A stretch of DNA of 64,000 bases from contig CAWDQZ010000004.1 of the NCBI GenBank assembly GCA_963804595.1, positions 124,001 through 188,000 of the forward strand. Reading direction: 5' to 3'. Below the pieces are notes generated by a model. That model was not told where the DNA came from. It saw only the letters and a program-made list of their open reading frames with translations, and made no database searches. Source of the DNA: DASUPK01 sp963804595 (GTDB taxonomy: Bacteria > Actinomycetota > Thermoleophilia > Solirubrobacterales > 70-9). Positions 51,217 to 58,750 of the stretch are shown here, in pieces. The position numbers and the translations under genes are program-made. Within the stretch, counting starts at the first letter, position 1. Each line of letters begins with the position of its first letter.

Positions 51217-52101
51217 ATGTCAACCGAGGACAGGCAGGGGTCGCCGGAGGCCGTGCCCGCGTACATCCGCGTGGGCCACAAGGGCGCCGACGCGATCGTC
51301 ACCGGCAACACGGCCGAGAGCTTCGACGCCGCCGTGGAGGTCGGCGTCGACATGATCGAGCTCGACGTCCTGCGCGCCAAGGAGGGCAGGCTGATCGTCG
51401 CGCACGACCACCACGATGCGCTGGTGCGCAAGCCGATGGACCTGGCGGAGGCGCTCGACCTCTTCCTCGAGCCTCCCCTCGACGAGGTCGAGATCGACTG
51501 CGACCTGAAGCTCGCCGGCCGGGAGGCCGAGCTCGCGGGCGCCCTCTCGGGCAGCGGCCTGGTCGAGCGGGCGATGGTCTCCACGATGGAGGTCGAGAGC
51601 CTCCTGAAGCTTCGCCAACTCGAGCCCGGCCTCCGTCTCGGCTGGACCTATCCGAAGACCCGACGGGACTGGACGAGGTACGGCTGGGCCGGGCCCGCTC
51701 TCCGAGCCGGCCTCTCCGCCATCCGGCGCCGCTTCCCGGCCATCCTCGAGAAGAAGGGCCCGGACCTCGGCGTCCACGCCGTCTGGGCCTACCACCAGAT
51801 CATCACGCCGCGCCTCGTGGACGCTGCGCAGAGGGTCGGGGTGGACCTGATCGCCTGGACGGTCGACGATGCAGAGCGGATCAGCGAGTTGCTCGACATG
51901 GGCGTCGACGGGATCTGCTCGAACGATCCCAGGCTCTTCGAGGTCGCCGAAGAGAAGCTCGTTCTCCGGCGCTGCCGGCCGAGGGCTAGACGCGGCTCGG
52001 TAGCCCGGGGCTCTGCGAGGTGCCCCGGCGCTGGAAGAAGCGCCACTCGACCTCGCCGAGCACCGTCGACGGCGGGTCCGCGTAGACCCACTCGCGCATG
52101 A
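51217..52101 (+). CDS. Glycerophosphodiester phosphodiesterase, C-terminus possibly frameshifted
   Basis: A 294-residue GDPD enzyme that releases an alcohol from glycerophosphodiesters. Motifs: RVGHKGADAIVTGNTAESFD, VDMIELDVLRAKEGRLIVAH, EIDCDLKL, and LIAWTVDDAERISELLDMGV with GICSNDP. The catalytic His residues are in GHKG and AHDHHD. The domain is complete by residue 250. The remaining Arg-rich tail overlaps the convergent ABC1 kinase by 116 bp and is unlikely to be real: one missing base near 51970 would end the protein at PAEG-stop (TAG 51987-51989), sharing a CTAG with the kinase stop. ATG 51217. Confidence 0.88.
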   Translation: MSTEDRQGSPEAVPAYIRVGHKGADAIVTGNTAESFDAAVEVGVDMIELDVLRAKEGRLIVAHDHHDALVRKPMDLAEALDLFLEPPLDEVEIDCDLKLAGREAELAGALSGSGLVERAMVSTMEVESLLKLRQLEPGLRLGWTYPKTRRDWTRYGWAGPALRAGLSAIRRRFPAILEKKGPDLGVHAVWAYHQIITPRLVDAAQRVGVDLIAWTVDDAERISELLDMGVDGICSNDPRLFEVAEEKLVLRRCRPRARRGSVARGSARCPGAGRSATRPRRAPSTAGPRRPTRA

Positions 52102-53512
52102 TCCGGTGCCAGTTGGCGGTCGCCCGTAGTTGCGCGAGCACGGCCAGCAGCCCCGTCTCCATCCGGCGCCCCATCAGCTCGTCGGCGGGGAGGCTCTCCT
52201 TGCGGACCAGGTCGTAGAAGTCCGAGCGCGGGTCCGAGGTGACCTCGATCATCTTCATCACCCGCTTCGGTGAGATGCGCACCTCGCCGTCCTCCAGATA
52301 CCAGCCGCCGACCATCTTGACGTGCCTCATGAGCCGCTCGGCGTCGACCTTGCTCGGGTCGTGGACGAAGCCGAGATCGTGGAGGGCTTGCCGCAACGCC
52401 TCCGGGTCGTCGCGGCTCGCCGCGTCGACGGCCCGCTGCTCCAGCTGGATCTGCTCAGGAGTGAGGCGCTTGGTCATCCCGAAGTCGAGGAAGGCGACCC
52501 GCCCGTCGTCCATCAGGAGGTAGTTGCCCGGGTGGGTGTCGGCGTTGAAGTGCTGGAGGTGGTAGATCGACCCGAAGCAGAAGCGGAAGACGATCTCGCC
52601 GAAGATGTCCCGCTCGTCCTGCTCGAGCTCCTTGACCTGCTCGAATCCTCGGCCCTCGACGTAGTCGGTGACCAGCACCCGCCTCCTTGAGTGCCTCGAG
52701 TGGACCCTGGGCACGAAGATGAAGGGGTGCCCTTCGTAGGCTCGGGCGAAGGCGCGCTGGTTCTGGGCCTCGTACTCGTAGTCGAGCTCCTCCAGCACCC
52801 GCTCGCGCAGCTCCGAGGCGACCGCCTTTGCGTCGAGCCCGGGAGCGAGCACCTTCGCCAGTCGCACGATCATTCCGGCGTTGGCCAGGTCGGATTCGAG
52901 GGCGTCGGCGATCCCCGGGTACTGGACCTTGACCGCGACCCTCGTGCCGTCGCGCAGGATCGCCCGGTGAACCTGCCCGATCGAGGCAGCCGCGAAGGCC
53001 TCCGGTTCGATCTCGGCGAAGACGCGCCCAGGCGGCTTCTCGTACTCGTCCTCGAGGATCTCGTGGACCTGCTCCCACGGCATGGCGGGAGCGCTGGTCC
53101 GGAGCTTGGCGAGCTGCTCCTGATAGATCTCGCGGTACTCGGGAGGCAGGAAGTCGACGTCGATGAAGGACGCCATCTGACCGATCTTCATCGCCGCGCC
53201 CTTCATCTCCCCAAGGACGGAGGCCATCTTCAGGGCGGTCTCGAGGTGCCGGGTCTCGAGGCGCTCCTGGGCCCTCTCGTCGGAGCGGACGACGTTCGCG
53301 GCGGCCGTCCCCGCGTAGCGGGTCGCCTGGGAGCCGAGGGTCGTGCCCAGCCTCGCGGATCGGCCGATACGCGAGGTGGGCATCCGAACGTGCTGCTCCT
53401 CGGGCTCGAGCGGGTCGGATCGACGCGCCCTCTCCTCCGGGTCGGCGCGCAGGGCATCCACGCCCTGCTCTTCCCGCTGGTCCCTGTCTTCGTCGCTGCC
53501 CATTTCCCTCAC
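51986..53512 (-). CDS. ABC1/UbiB-family atypical protein kinase
   Basis: A 508-residue ADCK/ABC1-like protein. Kinase-like motifs: KGAAMKIGQMASF (the KxGQ element), FAAASIGQVHRAILRDGTRV, VKVQYPGIADALESDLANA, HFNADTHPGNYLLMDDGRVA and FLDFGMTKRL. UbiB-type kinases support quinone or lipid metabolism and possibly bind lipids; substrates in actinobacteria are unknown. The N-terminal 80 residues are charged and Arg-rich, probably disordered. Start ATG 53512, or the second Met 9 bp on (MGSDEDRDQREE). It converges with GDPD and diverges from rplY. Confidence 0.92.
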   Translation of the reverse strand: MREMGSDEDRDQREEQGVDALRADPEERARRSDPLEPEEQHVRMPTSRIGRSARLGTTLGSQATRYAGTAAANVVRSDERAQERLETRHLETALKMASVLGEMKGAAMKIGQMASFIDVDFLPPEYREIYQEQLAKLRTSAPAMPWEQVHEILEDEYEKPPGRVFAEIEPEAFAAASIGQVHRAILRDGTRVAVKVQYPGIADALESDLANAGMIVRLAKVLAPGLDAKAVASELRERVLEELDYEYEAQNQRAFARAYEGHPFIFVPRVHSRHSRRRVLVTDYVEGRGFEQVKELEQDERDIFGEIVFRFCFGSIYHLQHFNADTHPGNYLLMDDGRVAFLDFGMTKRLTPEQIQLEQRAVDAASRDDPEALRQALHDLGFVHDPSKVDAERLMRHVKMVGGWYLEDGEVRISPKRVMKMIEVTSDPRSDFYDLVRKESLPADELMGRRMETGLLAVLAQLRATANWHRIMREWVYADPPSTVLGEVEWRFFQRRGTSQSPGLPSRV

Positions 53513-53595
53513 CTATTTTCTATCCTGGCGCCCGAGCGTACCCGGCTCACCGATTCAGGCGGGTGCGCGCTCCCACTCAGTACCGTCACTCATCC

Positions 53596-54309
53596 ATGGC
53601 ACAGGACCGAGCCACACTCAAGGTTTCCCAGCGCGAGACGTTCGGCTCGCGGGCGACGCGGCGCCTCCGGCGGGAGGGCCTCGTGCCCGGCGTGGTCTAC
53701 GGGCAGGGAGGGGACGCGCGTCCGTTCCAGGTGTCTGCCCGGGACCTCCGCGTTCTGCTCTCCGAGGGCCATACGCTCCTCGACCTCGAGCTGGACGGGT
53801 CGAAGGCCGTGCCGGTCGTCATCAAGGAGCAGCAGCACCATCCCGTCCGCGGCGACGTGCTGCACCTCGACTTCCTCGAGGTCCGGCTGGACGAGGAGAT
53901 CCAGGCGGAGGTGACGATCGAGCTCGAGGGGGCCGACCAGGCACCCGGCGTCCGCGAGGGCGGAGTGCTCGAGCACGTCACCCGCGAGATCACCGTCGAG
54001 GCGCTTCCGACCGAGATCCCCGAGCAGATCACAGTCGACGTCTCGCAGATGGACATCAACGACACGATCAATCTCGCCTCCGTGGCCGTGCCCGCCGGTG
54101 TGAAGTTCATGGCCGACGAGCCGGAGGAGATCACCATCGCCACCCTGAGTCCGCCGCGTGTCGAGGAGGAGCCCGAGCCGGAGGTCGAGGAGGAGACCGA
54201 GCTGGTCGGTGAGGGCGAGGAGGCACCGGAGGGCGAGGAGGCCCCGGAGGGCGAGGGCGAGGCCGCAGCCGAGGGCGAGGGTGGCGGCGACGAATCAGGC
54301 GGGGAGTAG
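53596..54309 (+). CDS. rplY: 50S ribosomal protein L25, CTC form
   Basis: A 237-residue long-form L25 (CTC/TL5 type) that binds 5S rRNA. Domain 1 has VSQRETFGSRATRRLRREGL and VPGVVYGQGG, the RNA-binding strand. Domain 2 is the beta-sandwich (IQAEVTIELEGADQAPGVRE, VEALPTEIPEQITVDVSQMD). The C-terminus is a Glu/Gly-rich acidic tail (about 195-237), common in actinobacterial L25. The ATG at 53596 (MAQDRATLKV) is used; 11 in-frame codons upstream do not match. Its stop lies 3 bp before a CTG that appears to start pth, the usual rplY-pth order. Confidence 0.95.
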   Translation: MAQDRATLKVSQRETFGSRATRRLRREGLVPGVVYGQGGDARPFQVSARDLRVLLSEGHTLLDLELDGSKAVPVVIKEQQHHPVRGDVLHLDFLEVRLDEEIQAEVTIELEGADQAPGVREGGVLEHVTREITVEALPTEIPEQITVDVSQMDINDTINLASVAVPAGVKFMADEPEEITIATLSPPRVEEEPEPEVEEETELVGEGEEAPEGEEAPEGEGEAAAEGEGGGDESGGE

Positions 54310-54312
54310 CCG

Positions 54313-54981
54313 CTGTCCCTGTTTCGCCGGCGGTCGCGCGGCTCTCGCGACGAGATCGATGAGAGGGCGCGCGACAGCGCGACCCGTAAGACGGAGCCTC
54401 GCGTCGACGCGCTGATCGTCGGCCTCGGCAACCCCGGCCGCGAGTACGCCGGTACTCGTCACAACCTCGGCTTCGAGGTCGCGGACGAGCTCTCCCGCCG
54501 CTGGGAGCTGCCGAAGGCCAGGAAGCGCTACGGCGGGCTGATCACGGACGGGCGCACCGGTCCCGGCGGTCCCCGCGTCGCCATCCTGCTGCCGCAGACC
54601 TTCATGAACGAATCCGGCTCGGCCGCCGGCCCGGCGCGGGGTGAGCTCGGCGTGCCACTCGACCACGTGATCGCGCTGCACGACGAGATCGATCTGCCCT
54701 TCGGGGAGGTCCGGAGCAAGCTCGGCGGGGGTGTCGCCGGCCACAACGGGTTGAAGAGCCTCAGCCAGGGACTGGGCGGGAAGGACTTCTGGCGCGTGCG
54801 GGGCGGGGTGGGCCGGCCGAACTCCACCGATCCCGAGATCGTCTCCAACTACGTCCTCTCCAGGTTCCGGGAGCCGGAGGAGGAGGTCCGGCTGCTGATC
54901 CAGTCCTCCGCCGACGAGGTGGAGCGGCTGCTCGATCAGCTCACCGAGCCCGAAGTCGAGCCCGCCGAGGAAGAGGCCTGA
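54313..54981 (+). CDS. pth: Peptidyl-tRNA hydrolase with CTG start
   Basis: A 222-residue Pth that frees tRNA from stalled peptidyl-tRNA. Motifs: LIVGLGNPGREYAGTRHNLG with the catalytic His, LLPQTFMNESGSAAGPARGE and LHDEIDLPFGEVRSKLGGGV then AGHNGLKSL. No in-frame ATG, GTG or TTG lies between the L25 stop and the active-site motif. CTG at 54313 is preceded by GGCGGGGAG at the right spacing, so I use it; the next ATG is at 54604, inside the domain. The first 30 residues (LFRRRSRGSRDEIDERARDS and ATRKT) are extra and overlap a hairpin related to the dispersed repeat. Overlaps the next gene by one base. Confidence 0.9.
   Translation: MSLFRRRSRGSRDEIDERARDSATRKTEPRVDALIVGLGNPGREYAGTRHNLGFEVADELSRRWELPKARKRYGGLITDGRTGPGGPRVAILLPQTFMNESGSAAGPARGELGVPLDHVIALHDEIDLPFGEVRSKLGGGVAGHNGLKSLSQGLGGKDFWRVRGGVGRPNSTDPEIVSNYVLSRFREPEEEVRLLIQSSADEVERLLDQLTEPEVEPAEEEA
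54351..54400 (-). repeat. Repeat-related hairpin core (copy D) inside pth 5' end
   Basis: On the minus strand this region reads ACGGGTCGCGCTGTCGCGCG and CCCTCTCATC, close to the ACGGGTCGCGCTATCGCGCG core with CCCTCGCATC of copies B and C (about 28 of 31 positions). Only the core is present; the other blocks are missing. It encodes ERARDSATRK in pth, so a repeat may have contributed the extra N-terminal residues. Confidence 0.5.
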
Positions 54982-55700
54982 TGGCGCTGACCGGCTACTC
55001 GGTCGATGAGAACGGGATCGCTCTGCTGCGACTGGAGCGCGAGAAGGCCCGGAACGCGATCAACACCGAAATGCTCGTCGAGCTCCTCGCCCACCTCAAC
55101 CAGGCCCGGGCCGATCCGATGGTCCGCGTGGTGGTTGTCTCCTCCAATGACCACCTCGGGCTCTCGGCGGGCGCCGACGTCCGGGAGGAGCTCGACGAGG
55201 AGGGCAAGGTGCACCGGATGGAGCTCTTCGCGCAGCTCTATGACGAGCTCACCTCTTTCCCGAAGCCGACGGTGGCCGCGTGTCACGGGTCGGTGGTGGG
55301 GGGCGGCGCCGAGATCGCAGTCGCGTGCGACCTCCGGGTCGGCGGGTCCAACCTCCGGATGCGCTTCCCAGGCGCCGAGCTCGGGGTTCCGGTCGGTCCG
55401 GCCCGCCTGGTCACGCTCTGCGGCCTCGCCACCGCGAAGTACCTGCTGCTCACCTCGCGCAACGTCAGCGCAGACGAGGCCCTACGGATGGGGCTCGTCC
55501 ATCGCGTCGCGCCGGCGGCTGCGACCGAGGACGCGGCGCTGGGCCTCGCAGCCGAGGTGGCCGCCCACCCACCCGAGGCGGTTGCACGCCTCAAGTCGAT
55601 GCTGCATCGATGGGACGGGGTGGTCGAGCGCTCGGCGGACGAAGGTCGCGGGCAGGTCGAATGGCAGCGCAGTGGCCCGGGCCTGCCGTTCCGGAGCTGA
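54981..55700 (+). CDS. Enoyl-CoA hydratase/isomerase family protein
   Basis: A 239-residue crotonase-fold protein. ALLRLEREKARNAINTEMLV, VVVSSNDHLGLSAGADVREE (oxyanion-hole loop) and PTVAACHGSVVGGGAEIAVA then CDLRV form the core; one of the two Glu residues of true hydratases is present in GAELGVPVGPARLV. The C-terminal trimerisation helix (ARLKSMLHRWDGVVERSADE) is there. The reaction (hydratase, isomerase or another crotonase) is uncertain. ATG 54981 overlaps the pth stop (ATGA-like junction), so this gene is in the rplY-pth operon. Confidence 0.88.
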   Translation: MALTGYSVDENGIALLRLEREKARNAINTEMLVELLAHLNQARADPMVRVVVVSSNDHLGLSAGADVREELDEEGKVHRMELFAQLYDELTSFPKPTVAACHGSVVGGGAEIAVACDLRVGGSNLRMRFPGAELGVPVGPARLVTLCGLATAKYLLLTSRNVSADEALRMGLVHRVAPAAATEDAALGLAAEVAAHPPEAVARLKSMLHRWDGVVERSADEGRGQVEWQRSGPGLPFRS

Positions 55701-55756
55701 GTCGAGCCGCTCGCACGCGGCCGCCGCCAACTCGTATGCTCGCCTCGGGGAGAGGA

Positions 55757-56785
55757 ATGGATTCGAGCGCCGTCAACCCGGAGATCGATGACCAGGGCGC
55801 CGAGCTCGGCCTTATAGCCGCCATCGTTCCCGGTCTCGACGAGCGCAGCGCAATCGATGTCGGCAGCGAGCACGGCGCGCTGGCCACGTGTCTCCGGGAC
55901 GCCGGGCTCGGCCCGGCCTGGCTGATCGAGCCCGCTCCCGCCAGCGCGGCGCGGCTGCGGGAGCGGTTCGCGGACGACGCCGATGTTCACGTGCTCGAGA
56001 TGGCGCTCGGCACGCACGATGGGACCGCGGAGCTGCACCTGGCGCGCAACGCCTCCGGGGAGAGCCTGGACGCCTTCAACACGCTGCGACCGGAGCGGTC
56101 GGGTGCCGAGCTGGTCTGGGACGGCTCGGTGGAGGTTCAATTGCGATCCCTGCACTCGCTCAGCGAGGCCGGGGAGATCCCCGGACGGGTGGGGCTCCTC
56201 AAGATCGACGCGGAGGGCGCCGACGCGGACGTTCTGCGTGGCGCGGGCGGCATCTCAGCGGACGTCGTCATGGTGGAGTTCTGGGGCGACCTGCCTGAGA
56301 CGCTCGGGCCCTGTCCGGTCGAGCTCGACGAGCTCCGCGCGCTCGTCGATCCACTCGGGCCCCGGCACTCCCTCTTCGTGCGACACGGGCGGCGTCACGT
56401 GAGCGTCGGGCGCTGGGACACCGCCGATCCGGGGGAGGGGGAATGGGGCAACCTCATCTTCGTCGCCGATTCGCTGGTCGAAACGGTGGAGACGGCCCTG
56501 CCCGAGCTCGATCGCAGTCTTCGCGAGCGCAGCGAGCGGATCGTGGCGGAGCAGGAGAGGGCGGCCGCCGAGCGGCTCGAGCTGGTTCAACGGCTCAGCG
56601 AGGAGGCGGACGCCCGGCTGGAGCTGATCGAGCGCCTGGTTCGGGATGCAGAGGCGGGGGGCGGGCCCCTCGAGCGTCTCAGGGGCAGGAGGCGTGGCGG
56701 CGGGGCCGGGGGATCAGCCGGGTCGCCACGACTCGATCCGCTCGATGACGTCGAGCAGGAAGGCCGCGGCGGCCGCGCCGTCTAG
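55757..56785 (+). CDS. FkbM-type methyltransferase with C-terminal coiled coil
   Basis: A 342-residue protein. Residues 25-185 form a FkbM-type SAM methyltransferase: IVPGLDERSAIDVGSEHGAL is the SAM loop, then WLIEPAPASAARLRERF, LEMALGTHDGTAELHLARNA and GRVGLLKIDAEGADADVLRG, the conserved DAEG motif. FkbM enzymes O-methylate sugars or polyketides. Residues 245-320 are an Arg/Glu-rich coiled coil (SLRERSERIVAEQERAAAER, LELIERLVRDAEAGG), unusual for the family and perhaps a partner-binding arm. ATG 55757 follows GGGGAGAGGA. The last 72 bp overlap the convergent E2 gene. Confidence 0.85.
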   Translation: MDSSAVNPEIDDQGAELGLIAAIVPGLDERSAIDVGSEHGALATCLRDAGLGPAWLIEPAPASAARLRERFADDADVHVLEMALGTHDGTAELHLARNASGESLDAFNTLRPERSGAELVWDGSVEVQLRSLHSLSEAGEIPGRVGLLKIDAEGADADVLRGAGGISADVVMVEFWGDLPETLGPCPVELDELRALVDPLGPRHSLFVRHGRRHVSVGRWDTADPGEGEWGNLIFVADSLVETVETALPELDRSLRERSERIVAEQERAAAERLELVQRLSEEADARLELIERLVRDAEAGGGPLERLRGRRRGGGAGGSAGSPRLDPLDDVEQEGRGGRAV

Positions 56786-57772
56786 GGCGCGGTGGTCGAA
56801 CCCCACTGAGAGCAGCGCGACCGGGCGCGCGACGACCTCGCCATCGCGGACCACGGCCCGCTCGCCGACGCGATGAACGCCGAGGATCCCGATCTGGGGA
56901 GTGTTGAGCAGCGGCGTTGCGAGCAGCCCACCGAGCCGCCTGGCGTCGGTGATCGTGAAGGTGCCGCCGCTGAGATCCTCCAGTGCGAGGGTGCCGGCGC
57001 GGCCGGCTTCGACGAGCCTCTGGGCCTCGGCCGCGAGCTCCTCGGTGGAACGGGCGGCGGCATCGCGGATGACCGGGACGACGAGGCCGTGCGCGCCCTG
57101 AACCGCGTAGCCGAGGTCGCAGCGGTCGTGGCGCACGAGCTCGCCTCCCTCGAGGGTGGAGTTGACGTCGGGGTGAGCGGCGAGCGCATCCGCCGTGGCG
57201 CCGATGACTGCGGCGGCGCGGACGTAGGCCGTCTCACCGGTGAGGGCCGAGAACTCGCACTCCTCCACGACCGTCACGGTCGGAACCGCCGCGGCATCCG
57301 TCATGTGGTTGGCGATCTCGCGCCGGACCCCTCGGAGCGGCACGCGCTGCGGCGCAGCGCCCTCGCCGTTCTGCCGGGGCTCTCCCTGAGCGCCTCCATC
57401 CGCGGCTGTCCGTACGTCGTCCTCGGTGACGATTTCACCGGGCGGCCGCAGGCCGGCCAGTTCGACGCCGAGCTCGGACGCCAGGGCACGGACACGAGGG
57501 AGGGCCCGCGGGCCGGCGGCGCTGGCGCGCTCGGCCGCGATCTCGGCGAGCACGTCGCCGACCGACGCCCGGGCTCCCTCTGCCACGAGGATCCCGGTGA
57601 TCGTTCCCGCGACCGGCGACGGGATCTGGACGACCGCCTTGTCGGTCTCCACCTCGACGAGCGGCTGATCCGTGGCGACCGAGTCGCCTTCCCCGACCAG
57701 CCATCTGACGACCTCGGCCTCGCTGAGCCCCTCTCCGAGGTCCGGGAGCCGAATCAGGTGAGAGGCGCTCAG
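56714..57772 (-). CDS. Dihydrolipoamide acyltransferase E2 with CTG start
   Basis: A 352-residue E2 of a 2-oxoacid dehydrogenase complex. The N-terminal lipoyl domain has LIRLPDLGEGLSEAEVVRWL and the modified Lys in VEVETDKAVVQIPSPVAG; the peripheral-subunit-binding domain is RALPRVRALASELGVELAGL; the catalytic domain ends VGFDHRALDGAAAAAFLLDV with the active His. No ATG, GTG or TTG precedes the lipoyl domain in frame. CTG at 57772-57770 overlaps the E1beta stop (CTGA) and follows GAGGAGG by 10 bases, so I use it. The first GTG would cut into the lipoyl domain. Confidence 0.9.
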   Translation of the reverse strand: MSASHLIRLPDLGEGLSEAEVVRWLVGEGDSVATDQPLVEVETDKAVVQIPSPVAGTITGILVAEGARASVGDVLAEIAAERASAAGPRALPRVRALASELGVELAGLRPPGEIVTEDDVRTAADGGAQGEPRQNGEGAAPQRVPLRGVRREIANHMTDAAAVPTVTVVEECEFSALTGETAYVRAAAVIGATADALAAHPDVNSTLEGGELVRHDRCDLGYAVQGAHGLVVPVIRDAAARSTEELAAEAQRLVEAGRAGTLALEDLSGGTFTITDARRLGGLLATPLLNTPQIGILGVHRVGERAVVRDGEVVARPVALLSVGFDHRALDGAAAAAFLLDVIERIESWRPG

Positions 57773-58749
57773 AACCGCAGGACCTCCTCGAGCGCGGTCA
57801 CGATCCGGTCCGCGCTCGGGATATAGCTGTCCTCGAGCGACCAGTATGGATAGGGGACGTCGAAGCCGGTGACGCGGCGGACCGGCGCGCGCAGGTCGAG
57901 GATGCCGCGCTCCGCCAGCAGCGCCGCGACCTCTGCGCCGAAACCGGCGGTGCGCGGTGCCTCGTGGACGATCACCGCCCGCCCGGTCTTGGCGACGGAG
58001 TCGAGAACCGCCTCCTCGTCTAGGGGAGTGAGGGTGCGCAGGTCGAGGACCTCCACCTCGGCCTCGCCGCGCTCGCTGAGACGCTCGGCCGCCGACATCG
58101 CCACCGGGAGCATGGCGCCGTAGGCGACCAGCGTCGCGTCGGTACCGTGGCGGGCGAGGACGGCCCGCCCGAGCTCGACGAAGTGGTCTCCGTCGGGGAC
58201 GGCCTCCGCGGACGCCCTGTAGAGCGCCTTCGGCTCGAGTACCACCACCGGGTCGGGATCGCGCACGGCGGCCGCGATCAGGCCCTTCGCATCGGCGGGA
58301 GACGAGGGCATCGCCACCTTGATCCCGGGGGCGTGCGCGTACAACGCCTCGGGTGAGTCCTCGTGCAGCTCCGGCGCCCTGACTCCGCCGCCGTAGGGCA
58401 TGCGAATCACGACCGGCATCTCGATCGCGCCTCCGCTGCGCCAGCGGTAGCGGCTCAGATGGCTTAGGACCTGGTCCAGGGCGGGGTAGCTGAACGCCTC
58501 GTACTGCATCTCGCAGACTGGCCGCCAGCCCGCCAATGCCAGGCCGACGGCTGTGCCGACGATGCCGGCCTCGGCGAGCGGCGTGTCGACGCAGCGGTCA
58601 GGCCCGAACTCGGCCTGTAGGCCGTCCGTCGCCCGGAAGACGCCTCCGAGCCTGCCCACGTCCTCGCCGAGCACCATCACGGACTCGTCCCGCGCCATCT
58701 CCTGGCGCAGCCCGTCGTTGACCGCCTGGACGAGGTTCATCACGGCCAT
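57769..58749 (-). CDS. 2-oxoacid dehydrogenase E1 component, beta subunit
   Basis: A 326-residue E1beta (transketolase-like) subunit, partner of the gene at 58751 and the downstream E2. Motifs: LVQAVNDGLRQEMARDESVM, VLGEDVGRLGGVFRATDGLQ, CVDTPLAEAGIVGTAVGLAL and QYEAFSYPALDQVLSHLSRY, which shape the thiamine site. C-terminal transketolase domain: DATLVAYGAMLPVAMSAAER, VEVLDLRTLTPLDEEAVLDS. ATG 58749 (MAVMNLVQ) is the start; the upstream frame is E1alpha code. It lies 1 bp after E1alpha. Branched-chain 2-oxoacids or pyruvate are the likely substrates. Confidence 0.95.
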   Translation of the reverse strand: MAVMNLVQAVNDGLRQEMARDESVMVLGEDVGRLGGVFRATDGLQAEFGPDRCVDTPLAEAGIVGTAVGLALAGWRPVCEMQYEAFSYPALDQVLSHLSRYRWRSGGAIEMPVVIRMPYGGGVRAPELHEDSPEALYAHAPGIKVAMPSSPADAKGLIAAAVRDPDPVVVLEPKALYRASAEAVPDGDHFVELGRAVLARHGTDATLVAYGAMLPVAMSAAERLSERGEAEVEVLDLRTLTPLDEEAVLDSVAKTGRAVIVHEAPRTAGFGAEVAALLAERGILDLRAPVRRVTGFDVPYPYWSLEDSYIPSADRIVTALEEVLRF

Positions 58750-58750
58750 G

